NCBI GenBank assembly: GCA_024697625.1
Contig: JAILFJ010000060.1
Span: forward strand, 27,571 to 91,570
Direction: 5' to 3'
DNA from: Oscillospiraceae bacterium
Lineage (GTDB): Bacteria; Bacillota; Clostridia; Oscillospirales; Oscillospiraceae
Length of the DNA stretch: 64,000 nt
In this document: in pieces, positions 26,134 through 34,921 of the stretch
Numbering within the stretch: the first letter of the stretch is position 1
Layout: every line of letters begins with the position of its first letter
Made by a program: the position numbers and the translations under genes
The notes under the pieces: generated by a model
Seen by the model: the letters and a program-made list of their open reading frames with translations, nothing else
The model's database searches: none
What the model was told of the DNA's origin: nothing

Positions 26134-26667
26134 CTATGAATATATTTCAGGTTTCAGGATCCCGATATACGGCAGATTCCGATAGCTCTCGTTGTAGTCC
26201 AGGCCGTAGCCGACCACAAAGGCATCCGGGACCTCAAAGCACGAATAGTCCGCATAAATGTCGGCCTTCCGGCGGGCAGGCTTGTCCAGCAGCGTCGCGA
26301 TATGGATCGAGGCCGGTCTGCGTACGGCAAGGTAGTTCTTCAGATAGTTTAGGGTCATGCCGGAATCCAGGATGTCTTCAACGAGGATCAGGTGTCTCCC
26401 TCCGATATCCTGGTTCAGATCCTTGTTGATCTTCACCGCGCCGGTCGAATTGGTCCCGCTGTAGGAGGACACAGCCATAAAATCCATCGAACAGCGGATA
26501 TCTACGTTCCTCATCAGATCCGCCATGAAGATGAAGCAGCCCTTCAGCACGCCGATAAAAATCGGGTTCCGATCCGAAAAGTCCTCCGAGATCTGTCTTC
26601 CGATGATCCGGACCTTGTCCTTAATCTCCTCTTCCGACAGCAGTACCCGTTCAATATCGTCTCTCAT
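26134..26667 (-). CDS. hpt: Hypoxanthine phosphoribosyltransferase
   Basis: 177-residue type I PRTase salvaging hypoxanthine (and guanine) with PRPP to IMP or GMP. The PRPP-binding loop reads ILVEDILDSGMTL, and the flexible loop carries VSSYSGTNSTG. Near the C-terminus, FVVGYGLDYNESYRNLPYIG is typical of bacterial Hpt. ATG with AGGAAAGGA upstream. It sits between tilS and ftsH as in Bacillus; a TTCAAA-N17-TAAGAT promoter candidate lies in the tilS-hpt gap. Confidence 0.96.
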   Translation of the reverse strand: MRDDIERVLLSEEEIKDKVRIIGRQISEDFSDRNPIFIGVLKGCFIFMADLMRNVDIRCSMDFMAVSSYSGTNSTGAVKINKDLNQDIGGRHLILVEDILDSGMTLNYLKNYLAVRRPASIHIATLLDKPARRKADIYADYSCFEVPDAFVVGYGLDYNESYRNLPYIGILKPEIYS

Positions 26668-26699
26668 ATGATTCCTTTCCTGTAAAACACGTGAGGTTT

Positions 26700-26728
26700 A
26701 TCTTACCACAGAGTTTGGAACTTTTGAA
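26700..26728 (-). promoter_or_regulatory. candidate promoter of hpt-ftsH
   Basis: Minus-strand TTCAAA (26723-26728), 17 bases, TAAGAT (26700-26705), about 30 bases before hpt in the only sizeable gap of this gene set. Moderate match to consensus. Confidence 0.5.
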
Positions 26729-26750
26729 GATGTCAGTTTTGAACAAGCCG

Positions 26751-27689
26751 TTAATTTCTCTCTTCCGGGAAGTGCAGCCTTCCGTTCTGCCGCAGGATCT
26801 TTTTTCCTCCGGGAAGCTCCAGCACGCCTTTCTCCGTTCCTTCCGCAAAGCGGAGGACCGCCCGGGTCCGCTCCATGCTGACGCCGCTGCCGCAGAGGAG
26901 CCTGACCACCCTGGCGGCCACCGGCCCATCCAGTCCGGCGAGCGCCTTTGACGGGAGGCTTCGGTCTTCCATACAGCTGTCGATAAACTGCCGTGCCATA
27001 CGGTTGAGGCAGTCATCATCCGCTCTCAGCAGCTCCGCGGTCCGGCTGACCGCGTTCAGGAAAGAGGGATTCTCTTCTCTGAGCAGCGGAAGAATCCGGT
27101 GCCGGATCCGGTTGCGCGTGCAGCTGTCCGAGGCATTGCTGCTGTCTTCAACATGAGGAATGCCGTTCTCCTGCAGATATGCTTCGATCTCCTCCCGCCC
27201 CGTCAGGAGCAGCGGCCGGATCAGTCTGCCCCGTCTCGGCGGGATTCCGGCCAGCCCGCGGGTTCCGCTTCCGCGGCAGAGGTTCATAAGCACTGTTTCG
27301 GCGTTGTCATCGGCGTTGTGTGCCGTGGCGATCCGGCTGCAGGACAGCCGGTCTGCAGTCTCATCCAGAAAGCGGTACCGCAGTGTTCTGGCCGCTTCCT
27401 CAATCCCGATCTTTTCCGCATCGGCATGAGCTTTCACATCGCCGCTTCCCTGGACAAGAGGGACGCCCAGCCGCATGCACTGATCCCGTACGAACTCCGC
27501 ATCCCGCAGCGACTCCTCGCCGCGAAGGCCGTGCTCATAATGGGCGGCGAACAGCTCCAGCCCCCGCTCCCGCTGCAAGCCGTGCAGCCAGTGAAGCAGG
27601 CACATGCTGTCCGCGCCTCCCGAAACCGCGCAGAGCACTCTGCACCCTTCCGGGAGCATGTCCCAACGGTCGAGCAGCTCAGCCCTCAT
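26751..27689 (-). CDS. tilS: tRNA(Ile)-lysidine synthase, short form
   Basis: 312-residue N-type ATP pyrophosphatase. It converts C34 of the CAU-anticodon tRNA-Ile to lysidine, switching its identity from Met to Ile. The PP-loop motif VLCAVSGGADSMCLLHWL is at the N-terminus, and HNADDNAETVLMNLCRGSGTRG follows in the catalytic part. At 312 residues it is shorter than the usual 430-470, because the C-terminal tRNA-binding domains are reduced to a small tail (from about 225). It overlaps the end of dnaB by 11 bases, suggesting coupling. Confidence 0.93.
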   Translation of the reverse strand: MRAELLDRWDMLPEGCRVLCAVSGGADSMCLLHWLHGLQRERGLELFAAHYEHGLRGEESLRDAEFVRDQCMRLGVPLVQGSGDVKAHADAEKIGIEEAARTLRYRFLDETADRLSCSRIATAHNADDNAETVLMNLCRGSGTRGLAGIPPRRGRLIRPLLLTGREEIEAYLQENGIPHVEDSSNASDSCTRNRIRHRILPLLREENPSFLNAVSRTAELLRADDDCLNRMARQFIDSCMEDRSLPSKALAGLDGPVAARVVRLLCGSGVSMERTRAVLRFAEGTEKGVLELPGGKKILRQNGRLHFPEERN

Positions 27690-29025
27690 CGCTGTAGCGG
27701 CGTTCCAGCGACGAGAAGGAGGTATACTCCGGCAGCCAGTTGAGCTGTACCGTTCCCGTCGCGCCTTTTCTGTTTTTCAGTATGATAGCTTCCGCCAGAT
27801 TCGGATTCTCGGTTTCCTTGTTGTAATAGCCGTCCCGGTAGAGGCCGATCACAACGTCCGCGTCCTGCTCGATGGCGCCGGATTCTCTCAGGTCCGAGAG
27901 CATCGGCCGTTTGTCCTGTCTCGATTCGTTGGCTCGGGAGAGCTGCGACAGGCATATGACCGGGACATTCAGCTCCTTTGCCATGATCTTCAGCATACGG
28001 CTGATGTCACTGACCGCCTGCGTCCGGCTCTCATTGGACCAGCTGTGTCCGCTGCCCGCAGACTGCATCAGCTGCAGATAGTCGATCACGACCAGATCCA
28101 GGTTCTGGATTCGCCGGCACTGGGCATTCATATCCGAGACCGTGAGCGTGGGGTTGTCGTCGATCCGGATATCCGTTGTGCTGAGCGTCTGCGCCGCATC
28201 CGCGACATCTCTCCACTGGCGCTCTGAGAGCTGGCCGGTCATGAGGTTCTGGGACGGAATCAGCGCCGCACGGGACAGGAGTCTTGAGACGAGCTGTTCC
28301 CGCGACATCTCCAGTGAAAAGATCGCTACGGTTTTACCGAGGTTCATCCCGGCATACAGCGCCATATTCAGCGCGATACTGGTCTTGCCCATGCCCGGGC
28401 GCGCGGCCACCAGGATGAGCTCCGATTTATTCAGGCCCAGGATCATCCGGTCCAGGTCCCCAAGGCCGGTGGAGATCCCTGGAAACTTGTTTCCGGAATT
28501 TGCAGCCTCCGAGAGTCTGTCGAAAACAGTCTGAACGATGGATGCGACAGGGATCAGGCCACCCACGTTTCTGCCCTGCCGCAGCGCGTAGATTTTGCGT
28601 TCCGCGGCTTCCAGGGCGGTCTCGGCGTCTCCGCTCCCCTCATAGACAATTCCGTTGATCTCGTCCGCCGCCTCTCCGAGGCGCCGAAGCAGCGCACGGT
28701 CCCGTACGATGGCCGCATATTCCAGCACATTTGCCGCGGTGGGCGTCATGCGCATCACCTCAGCAAAATACTGGTCGCAGCTCTCCTGGTAAACGCCCCG
28801 CACACGCATCTGATCCAGTATGGTGACCGGATCCGTGGTGATCCCGTAGGCAAACATGCTGTAGACCGTCTCATAGATATCCCGGTTCAGCCTGACGTAG
28901 AATTCATCCGCACGGAGCTTCTCCATCACGGCTGGGATGCAGTCCGGGTCGATCAGCAGAGAGCCGATCACCGCCTGCTCTGCCTGTGCCGAGTAGGGAA
29001 CCTTTTTGCCCAGCAGCTCGTCCAT
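27679..29025 (-). CDS. dnaB: Replicative DNA helicase DnaB
   Basis: 448-residue hexameric 5'-3' helicase of the replisome. The N-terminal primase-interacting domain begins VPYSAQAEQAVIGSLL. The RecA-like motor has Walker A AARPGMGKTSIALNMA, Walker B LVVIDYLQLM, and the arginine-finger region KNRKGATGTVQLNW. No intein is present. It follows rplI by three bases, in the conserved clostridial order gdpP-rplI-dnaB. Confidence 0.97.
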   Translation of the reverse strand: MDELLGKKVPYSAQAEQAVIGSLLIDPDCIPAVMEKLRADEFYVRLNRDIYETVYSMFAYGITTDPVTILDQMRVRGVYQESCDQYFAEVMRMTPTAANVLEYAAIVRDRALLRRLGEAADEINGIVYEGSGDAETALEAAERKIYALRQGRNVGGLIPVASIVQTVFDRLSEAANSGNKFPGISTGLGDLDRMILGLNKSELILVAARPGMGKTSIALNMALYAGMNLGKTVAIFSLEMSREQLVSRLLSRAALIPSQNLMTGQLSERQWRDVADAAQTLSTTDIRIDDNPTLTVSDMNAQCRRIQNLDLVVIDYLQLMQSAGSGHSWSNESRTQAVSDISRMLKIMAKELNVPVICLSQLSRANESRQDKRPMLSDLRESGAIEQDADVVIGLYRDGYYNKETENPNLAEAIILKNRKGATGTVQLNWLPEYTSFSSLERRYSDEG

Positions 29026-29028
29026 GGA

Positions 29029-29475
29029 TTATCCTTCCAGGACCAGGACGTTGATGTTTGCGTTTACTTCATAGCCCAGCTTGGCCTTCACGGTATAGCT
29101 TCCGAAGCTCTTGATCGGATCGCTCTGTACAATCTTGTTTTTCTCGATATCCATGTCAAACTGCTCCTTCAGCGCCTTGCTGATGGCCTCGCTGGTCACC
29201 GCGCCGAAGAGTTTTCCGCCGCTGCCCGCCTTGGCCCGGACGGTGACCTGCACCGCCTCCAGCTTCTTCGCATACTCCTCCGCCTGTGCCTTCTCCTTTG
29301 CGGCCTGAGCAGCTTTCGCCTTCTCCTTCAGCTTGATGGCATTGATGGCATCCGCCGTCGCCTCAGAGGCGAGCTTTCTCGGAAGAAGATAGTTTCGTGC
29401 GTATCCGTCCGAAACCTCCTTGATCTCGCCCTTCTTCCCCTGTCCTCTGACATCTTCATTGAATACAACCTTCAT
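29029..29475 (-). CDS. rplI: 50S ribosomal protein bL9
   Basis: 148-residue large-subunit protein L9. The N-terminal rRNA-binding domain begins MKVVFNEDVRGQGKKGEIKE and includes DGYARNYLLPRKLA. A long Ala/Lys/Glu connecting helix (about 45-75) and a C-terminal domain with GKLFGAVTSEAISKAL follow. All are canonical. Confidence 0.98.
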   Translation of the reverse strand: MKVVFNEDVRGQGKKGEIKEVSDGYARNYLLPRKLASEATADAINAIKLKEKAKAAQAAKEKAQAEEYAKKLEAVQVTVRAKAGSGGKLFGAVTSEAISKALKEQFDMDIEKNKIVQSDPIKSFGSYTVKAKLGYEVNANINVLVLEG

Positions 29476-29536
29476 GTTTCAAACCTCCTGACCCGGGTAA
29501 ACCGGAAAAGCCTGCCGTCAAAATGTTCTGTACTAT

Positions 29537-29556
29537 TCGGAGCGGCCGCTCCGAAA
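29537..29556. repeat. 20-bp perfect palindrome between gdpP and rplI
   Basis: TTCGGAGCGGCCGCTCCGAA is a perfect 20-base palindrome in the short gdpP-rplI gap. It could form a compact hairpin with a small loop. The minus-strand T-run comes only about ten bases later, so it may be a weak terminator, a processing site or a regulator site. Confidence 0.6.
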
Positions 29557-29559
29557 CCC

Positions 29560-31554
29560 TTAACCCATGTAGTCATCGATGGCTGTGCGGATTTTCTGCT
29601 CCGCCTCTTCCGCCGTCATATTCTCCAGCCTGACAGCTGCGGCGCTGCGGTTTCCGCCGCCGCCGAGTTTTTCCATCAGGATCTGCACATTCAGCTCACC
29701 CACAGACCGCGCCGACGCATAGAAGCCGCCCTGCCCGTCCGAGACTGCCACGACGGAGGCCTCCACACCTGCGATGCTCAGCAGTTCGTCTGCCGCCTGT
29801 GCAGCTGCGATCCGATTTTCCTGCCGGTCCTCCGCCACAATGGCGATCCCTCTGTAGAGCTTTGCATTCTGCATCAGCTTATAGCGGGCAACCGTCGTCT
29901 CCATGTCCTGCTGGAAGAGCTTTTTGACCTCCATGGTATCCGCGCCTGCGCGCCGGAGCCACGCTGCGGTGTCGAAAGTCCTCTCGCCGGTGCGCAGTGA
30001 GAAGCTCTTGGTATCCAGAACGATACCCGCCAGGAGGGCTTCCGCCTCGACCTTCCGAAGCTCATCCGCCTCCATCAGTTCCTGGAGGATCTCGGTTACC
30101 AGCTCGGCGGCCGAAGAGGCATAGGGCTCGACAAAGCCGAGTGCGGCGTTCTGGATATAGGTCGCGCCGACCCGGTGATGGTCGATCACCGCTACCCGTT
30201 TGCAGGCCGAGAGCAACCCCGCATGCTCGACCTGTTCCGGCCGGTTCGTATCCACAACCACCAGCAGTGTCCTGCTGTCCGCCTGGGCCAGGGCCTCACC
30301 CGGGGAGAGAAACTGTTCTCTGTAATCCGGATCGCTTTTCAGCCGGTCCAGCAGCGGCTTTGCCGCGCTGTGGTTCTGGTCGATCACGATCTGGGCTTTT
30401 GCACCCAGCTTCCGTGCCACACAGCAGATTCCGACGTCGGCGCCGAGGGCGTCCAGGTCGGCAAACTTGTGGCCCATCACAAAAACCTTGGACGAGTCCG
30501 TGATCATCTCCGCCAGGGTCTTTGCCATGACGCGGGAGCGCACTTTGTTCTTTTTCTCGATCTCAAAGCCGCGTCCGCCGAAGAACTCAAAGCTCAGCCG
30601 GTTCTTGATGACGGCCTGGTCTCCGCCACGGGAGAGCGCCAGCTCCGTCCCGATGTCGGCAAACTGGAGTCCCTCCTCCAGGCTGGAGCTGTCCTCGCCG
30701 AAGCCGATGCTGATGGAGGCATCAATGCCGTTGGGGTTTTCGACCTGGTGCATCTCCTCGATGATGTGGAATTTGTCCTCCCGCATTCTGGCGAGATCCT
30801 TTTTCTCCACAATCATCAGATAGCGGTCTCTGTCATAGCGCCGGAGAATACCGTGGTACTGGCCGCACCAGACGCGCAGCCGGTCCTCTACCGCGTCCCG
30901 GATCTCGTTTTTGACACGCTCCGGGAAGTTGCGGGTCATCTCCTCCAGGTTATCGATCACAATGACGCCGGGGACCGGACGCGACTCATTATAAAGGATA
31001 CGGGTATTGTCATACTCCGTCACATCCAGCCAGTAGGTGATGCCCATGATCGCGCTGTTTTCGGTCTCCCCCTCCGAGCGGATCAGGTTTCCGTACATCT
31101 GGTACTTCCGTTCCCTGATCTCCACCAGGCTTCCGTAGTGGGTCTCGCCCTCCAGAAGCCATCCTCCGGAAAAGCCCGGGATCAGAGCTGCAAGCTCTGC
31201 GTTGACCCGCTGGCCTGAGCTCGGAAACATTGCGAAGAAGGCGTCGTTCCCCCATACGATTCCGGAATCTGACAGCCGAAAAACCGCAATCGGAAGCGGG
31301 AAGCTGAGCAGGGTGCTGTTTTTTGCGTTTTCGGTATCGTAGGTGATCGACTCGATGTAAGCGGCAAGCTGTTTTTTCCTGCGCCGCCGGATCACGAGTG
31401 CGGTCACCGCCAGAATCAGGGTCAGCGCTCCCTCTGCCGCTGCAAGATAAGGCTGCCCAAAATACAGGGATGCCAGCGAGAACGCCGCCATGCAGAACAG
31501 ATACAGGACGTATCGCGGTTCGGCGAGCGACTTGTTGCTGTGTTTGGACTTCAC
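29560..31554 (-). CDS. gdpP: GdpP-type cyclic-di-AMP phosphodiesterase
   Basis: 664-residue membrane protein that hydrolyses c-di-AMP to pApA and so tunes osmotic and wall homeostasis. There are two N-terminal membrane helices (about 12-50), a PAS-like sensor region and a degenerate GGDEF domain (about 170-300, lacking an intact GGDEF). The DHH domain follows with MGHKFADLDALGADVG, VVVDTNRPEQ and VIDHHRVG. The C-terminal DHHA1 domain has GGGGNRSAAAVRL. The metal-binding Asp/His set looks complete. It heads the gdpP-rplI-dnaB group. Confidence 0.95.
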   Translation of the reverse strand: MKSKHSNKSLAEPRYVLYLFCMAAFSLASLYFGQPYLAAAEGALTLILAVTALVIRRRRKKQLAAYIESITYDTENAKNSTLLSFPLPIAVFRLSDSGIVWGNDAFFAMFPSSGQRVNAELAALIPGFSGGWLLEGETHYGSLVEIRERKYQMYGNLIRSEGETENSAIMGITYWLDVTEYDNTRILYNESRPVPGVIVIDNLEEMTRNFPERVKNEIRDAVEDRLRVWCGQYHGILRRYDRDRYLMIVEKKDLARMREDKFHIIEEMHQVENPNGIDASISIGFGEDSSSLEEGLQFADIGTELALSRGGDQAVIKNRLSFEFFGGRGFEIEKKNKVRSRVMAKTLAEMITDSSKVFVMGHKFADLDALGADVGICCVARKLGAKAQIVIDQNHSAAKPLLDRLKSDPDYREQFLSPGEALAQADSRTLLVVVDTNRPEQVEHAGLLSACKRVAVIDHHRVGATYIQNAALGFVEPYASSAAELVTEILQELMEADELRKVEAEALLAGIVLDTKSFSLRTGERTFDTAAWLRRAGADTMEVKKLFQQDMETTVARYKLMQNAKLYRGIAIVAEDRQENRIAAAQAADELLSIAGVEASVVAVSDGQGGFYASARSVGELNVQILMEKLGGGGNRSAAAVRLENMTAEEAEQKIRTAIDDYMG

Positions 31555-31590
31555 GCTTCCGGCCTCCTTTCAGCTCGGCTTCCTGTCGGT

Positions 31591-32709
31591 TTATTCTCCC
31601 AGGAGGGATTCTGCTGCGCTCAGAGCGCTGAGGATGACCTGATCCATATCGTAATAACGGTACGAACCCAGTCTTCCGCCGAAGAGGACCTTCTCCTCCC
31701 GGTCCGCCAGAAGGCGGTAGCGCCGGTACAGCTCGGCATTCTTCTCATCGTTGACCGGGTAATACGGCTCGTCACCGGGTTTCCATTCACAGCTGTATTC
31801 CCGGGTGATCACCGTCTTTTGCTGTTCGTTTCCTGCTTCGTCCCGACCGAAGCTGAACCACTTGTGCTCGATGATTCTGGTCCAGGGCGTCTCCCGGTCC
31901 GTGTAGTTGACTACCGCATTGCCCTGATAGTTCGGGCAGTCCAGCAGTTCTGTCTCAAAGCGCAGTGACCGGTACGCAAGGTTTCCGTAGCAGAAACCGT
32001 AAAAGGCATCGATGGGGCCGGTATAGACGATCCGCTCGGCAAGAGCGTCCAGTTCTCCGCGCTGCTTCAGATAGTCCGTGTCGAGGCAGATGTCGCTTCC
32101 CTCCAGCATCCGCCGGATCATCCGCGTATAGCCGCCGACCGGAATCCCCTGCCAGAGTGCATCAAAATAGTTGTTGTCATAAGTCAGGCGGACCGGCAGT
32201 CTTCGGATGATGAATGCGGGCAGTTCACGGCAGTCTCTGCCCCACTGCTTCTCGGTGTAACCACGGACCAGCTTCTCATACACGTCGCGGCCTACGAGCC
32301 GGATCGCCTGTTCCTCAAGGTTTCGCGGCTCACCGCTGATCTCGCCCCTCTGCCGTTCCAGAACGGCGGCAGCTTCCTCCGGTGTGACAACCCCCCACAT
32401 GCGGTTGAAGGTATACATGTTGAAGGGAAGAGAGTAGAGCTCTCCCCGATAATTTGCAATGGGAGAGTTTGTAAACCGGTTGAAGTCGGCAAAGCGATTG
32501 ACATAGTCCCAGGCTCTCCGGTCGTTCGTGTGGAAGATATGCGCGCCGTAGCGGTGGACCTGGATTCCCTCCAGTTCTTCCGTAGCAGCATTTCCCCCGA
32601 CACAGGAGCGCCGGTCAACCACCAGGACCTTTCGCCCGGCATCCAGCAGCTCTCTGGCTGTGACAGCTCCGTACAGGCCTGCTCCGACGATCAGGACATC
32701 ATACTGCAT
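31591..32709 (-). CDS. glf: UDP-galactopyranose mutase
   Basis: 372-residue FAD enzyme interconverting UDP-galactopyranose and UDP-galactofuranose, the donor for galactofuranose in surface glycans. The Rossmann fold is VLIVGAGLYGAVTAREL, then VVDRRSCVGGNA. Family motifs are GAHIFHTND, LPFNMYTFN and, near the C-terminus, GRLGSYRYYDMDQVI with substrate and flavin contacts. The ATG at 32709 follows AGAGGTGG and overlaps the hisG stop by 11 bases; the frame extends 30 codons further upstream inside hisG and is rejected. No galactofuranosyltransferase is adjacent. Confidence 0.95.
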   Translation of the reverse strand: MQYDVLIVGAGLYGAVTARELLDAGRKVLVVDRRSCVGGNAATEELEGIQVHRYGAHIFHTNDRRAWDYVNRFADFNRFTNSPIANYRGELYSLPFNMYTFNRMWGVVTPEEAAAVLERQRGEISGEPRNLEEQAIRLVGRDVYEKLVRGYTEKQWGRDCRELPAFIIRRLPVRLTYDNNYFDALWQGIPVGGYTRMIRRMLEGSDICLDTDYLKQRGELDALAERIVYTGPIDAFYGFCYGNLAYRSLRFETELLDCPNYQGNAVVNYTDRETPWTRIIEHKWFSFGRDEAGNEQQKTVITREYSCEWKPGDEPYYPVNDEKNAELYRRYRLLADREEKVLFGGRLGSYRYYDMDQVILSALSAAESLLGE

Positions 32710-33328
32710 GGTCCACCTCTTCTCCCAGCCGCCCGGCAAGCCGGCGGATTTCTTCGGTCTTGAAGCGATAGGAAGTCGGGTTCGCAACCAGCCTTGCACT
32801 GACCGGGCACACTGTCTCCAGAACGGTCAGACCGTTCTCCGCAAGGGTGCGTCCGGTCTCTACGATATCCACAATCACATCCGACAGGCCAAGGATCGGC
32901 GCCAGTTCGATGGAGCCGTTCAGCTTGATGAGTTCCACGGCTCTCGACTTTCCCGCATAGAAGTCGCCGGCAATCTTCGGAAACTTGGTGGCTACCCGGA
33001 GCGTCTTCTCCCGGTTGTCACGGAAGTCCGCCGGTCCCGCCACCGCCATGCGGCAGATTCCGGTTTTCAGATCCAGAAGCTCATAGAGCTCCGGGCTGTT
33101 CTCCAGCAGAATGTCCTTGCCGGCAATCCCAAGGTCCGCGGCCCCGCGCTCGACATAGATTGTGACATCGGAAGGCTTCACCCAGAAATACCGCACGCCG
33201 GCTTCCGGGTTTTCAAAAATCAGCCGCCTGTCCGGCGATTCCAGAGCCGGGCAGGGATAGCCCGCCGCTTTGAGCATGGCATAGACCCGTTCGCCAAGTC
33301 GGCCTTTCGGAAGCGCGATGTCAAGCAT
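32699..33328 (-). CDS. hisG: ATP phosphoribosyltransferase, short form catalytic subunit
   Basis: 209-residue HisG-S: ATP and PRPP give phosphoribosyl-ATP, the first step of histidine synthesis. It starts MLDIALPKGRLGE. The PRPP loop is in LSDVIVDIVETGRTL near residue 150. It lacks the C-terminal ACT-like regulatory domain of the long form, so it needs HisZ for activity and feedback control; hisZ lies immediately upstream. The ATG at 33328 follows GAGGAGGT by seven bases and overlaps the hisZ stop; a GTG three codons earlier is less well spaced. Confidence 0.95.
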   Translation of the reverse strand: MLDIALPKGRLGERVYAMLKAAGYPCPALESPDRRLIFENPEAGVRYFWVKPSDVTIYVERGAADLGIAGKDILLENSPELYELLDLKTGICRMAVAGPADFRDNREKTLRVATKFPKIAGDFYAGKSRAVELIKLNGSIELAPILGLSDVIVDIVETGRTLAENGLTVLETVCPVSARLVANPTSYRFKTEEIRRLAGRLGEEVDHAV

Positions 33329-34430
33329 CGACGGCACCTCCTCTCAGGTCCTCGGTGATCCGGACTCTTCCTCCCGGTGTCCGCTGGGCGAGCACGCTTC
33401 TGCCCTCATCGGTGAGGGCCTGGACCCGATCCCGCAGCACGGTCAGCGGGGTTGCGCTGTCATAGAGCAGCAGCACGTCCGCATCGTACTCCTCCGCATC
33501 GTTGCCGAGCTGTTCCAGAAGGCTGAAGTAGACGGCAAAGCCCACGGCGGAGCCAGGCCGTTCCATGCGTTCGAGGAGCCGGTCATAGCGGCCTCCGGAG
33601 AGGACCTTCTCCGAAATGCCGCGGACAAAGCCCTGAAAGACAAGGCCGTTATAGTAATGCAGATCACCGCTCACGGAGAAGTCAAAGACGGCAGCCGTAT
33701 CCTGGCCGTGATACAGGATGCTCAGCGCCTTGAGCTCGTCCCGTACGTCTTCTGCAAGCCATCCGAAGTCCGCAAGCCTTGCGGGAAGCTCCGAAGGACC
33801 GGCCGCAATGGACAGGAGCGTCTTCAGATCCTTCAGCAGCGCTTCCGGCCAGGCCTTGGACGAGAACATCCCGCTGAGCTCATGCTCGCTGCGGGCAGCG
33901 AGCAGCTTCCGGAGGGTCAGACGTTCCGACTCGTCCGCATGGAGGGCATCCATCAGGCAGTTCATGATCCCGAGATGCGAGAAACTCAGCACGCAGGGCA
34001 TCTCCGTCATCAGGAGGCTTCTCTCCGCGAGCCGCATAACCTCGTATTCGTCATAACTGTCAAGATCCCCGATACACTCCAGACCGCACTGCATGATCTC
34101 GCGGAACTGACGGGCGTTGCCTGCAGGTCGGTAGACCGTCTCCTGATACGAAAACTTTTCCTTCCGGCCGGGACGGTAGGATGCGCTGCGTACAATCGAC
34201 AGCGTCACGTCCGGCTTCAGAGCCATCAACTCTCCGCCCGCCTCATAGAAGGTAATCACCCGGTCACTGACAAGGAAATCCCTGTTGCGGGCATAGAGTT
34301 CGTATTTTTCAAACTTGCTCATCCGGAAAGGCCTGTAGCCGAAGCGGCTGTAGAGGTGCCGAAGCCCGTACAGAAGTCTCTCCCGGGACGTCAGAATCAT
34401 GGATGCGCTCTCCATCTGCTCATTCTTCAT
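33321..34430 (-). CDS. hisZ: ATP phosphoribosyltransferase regulatory subunit HisZ (HisRS-like)
   Basis: 369-residue histidyl-tRNA synthetase paralogue that binds HisG-S and histidine. Class II synthetase-like segments are visible: YELYARNRDF, GELMALKPDVTLSIVR, the motif 2-like REIMQCGLECIGD and GLVFQGFVRG with GGRYDRLLE. The C-terminal anticodon-binding domain is replaced by a short alpha/beta end. The start ATG at 34430 overlaps yerC; an earlier in-frame codon at 34484 lies deeper in yerC. The rest of the his pathway is not in the window. An alternative is a true HisRS, but the length and hisG neighbour argue for HisZ. Confidence 0.9.
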   Translation of the reverse strand: MKNEQMESASMILTSRERLLYGLRHLYSRFGYRPFRMSKFEKYELYARNRDFLVSDRVITFYEAGGELMALKPDVTLSIVRSASYRPGRKEKFSYQETVYRPAGNARQFREIMQCGLECIGDLDSYDEYEVMRLAERSLLMTEMPCVLSFSHLGIMNCLMDALHADESERLTLRKLLAARSEHELSGMFSSKAWPEALLKDLKTLLSIAAGPSELPARLADFGWLAEDVRDELKALSILYHGQDTAAVFDFSVSGDLHYYNGLVFQGFVRGISEKVLSGGRYDRLLERMERPGSAVGFAVYFSLLEQLGNDAEEYDADVLLLYDSATPLTVLRDRVQALTDEGRSVLAQRTPGGRVRITEDLRGGAVDA

Positions 34431-34749
34431 CCGCTCCGTCGCCTTTCTCCCGTCCGGGATTCCCCTGTCCTTCCATCCGTGCAATCACCGTTTCATAGCC
34501 CCCTGAGCCATATTCCAGGCTGCGGCTCACACGGCTGATGGTCGCGGCGCTGACGCCGGTCTCCGCCGTGATGGAGTTGTAGCTTGTGCCCTCCCGAAGC
34601 AGCATTGCTACCCGAAGACGCTGTGATATGGACTGCATCTCCGTCACCGTGCAGATATCGGTGAAGAAAGCAAGGCATTCTTCCTCGTCGCGCAGCGAGA
34701 GCACTGCCCGGAAGAAATTCCGTATATCGTCATTGTACCAGTTGTTCAT
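34420..34749 (-). CDS. YerC/YecD-family TrpR-like DNA-binding protein
   Basis: 109-residue all-helical repressor-like protein of the TrpR superfamily. The helix-turn-helix is LLREGTSYNSITAETGVSAATISRVSRSL. In many Bacillota this family (YerC/YecD) lies near his or purine genes and is suspected, not proven, to regulate them. Here its gene overlaps hisZ and is the first of a yerC-hisZ-hisG-glf run, so autoregulation of the histidine genes is plausible. A tail of about 20 charged residues follows the core. Confidence 0.9.
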   Translation of the reverse strand: MNNWYNDDIRNFFRAVLSLRDEEECLAFFTDICTVTEMQSISQRLRVAMLLREGTSYNSITAETGVSAATISRVSRSLEYGSGGYETVIARMEGQGNPGREKGDGADEE

Positions 34750-34796
34750 AACCGCTCCTGCTTCAGTGCTTTAACAGGCTAAACATCTGTGAATGG

Positions 34797-34825
34797 ATTA
34801 TAGGCAATCCGGCGGAGTTTGTCAA
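34797..34825 (-). promoter_or_regulatory. perfect consensus promoter of yerC-hisZ-hisG-glf
   Basis: Minus-strand TTGACA (34820-34825), 17 bases, TATAAT (34797-34802), 48 bases before yerC. No T-box leader is visible; the short leader argues for protein-based control if the genes are regulated. Confidence 0.92.
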
Positions 34826-34842
34826 CTCTTTCCAAAAGAAAG

Positions 34843-34867
34843 CTCCCCGGCATGATCTGCCGGGGAG
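34843..34867 (-). terminator. terminator after the DJ-1/PfpI gene
   Basis: Perfect 10-bp stem CTCCCCGGCA (34843-34852) with TGCCGGGGAG (34858-34867), followed on the minus strand by CTTTCTTTTGG. Confidence 0.85.
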
Positions 34868-34921
34868 AATGATTGCTGTGGCTGCCGGAGACTGTGAGCT
34901 CATATGACCGAGCCTGAATGA

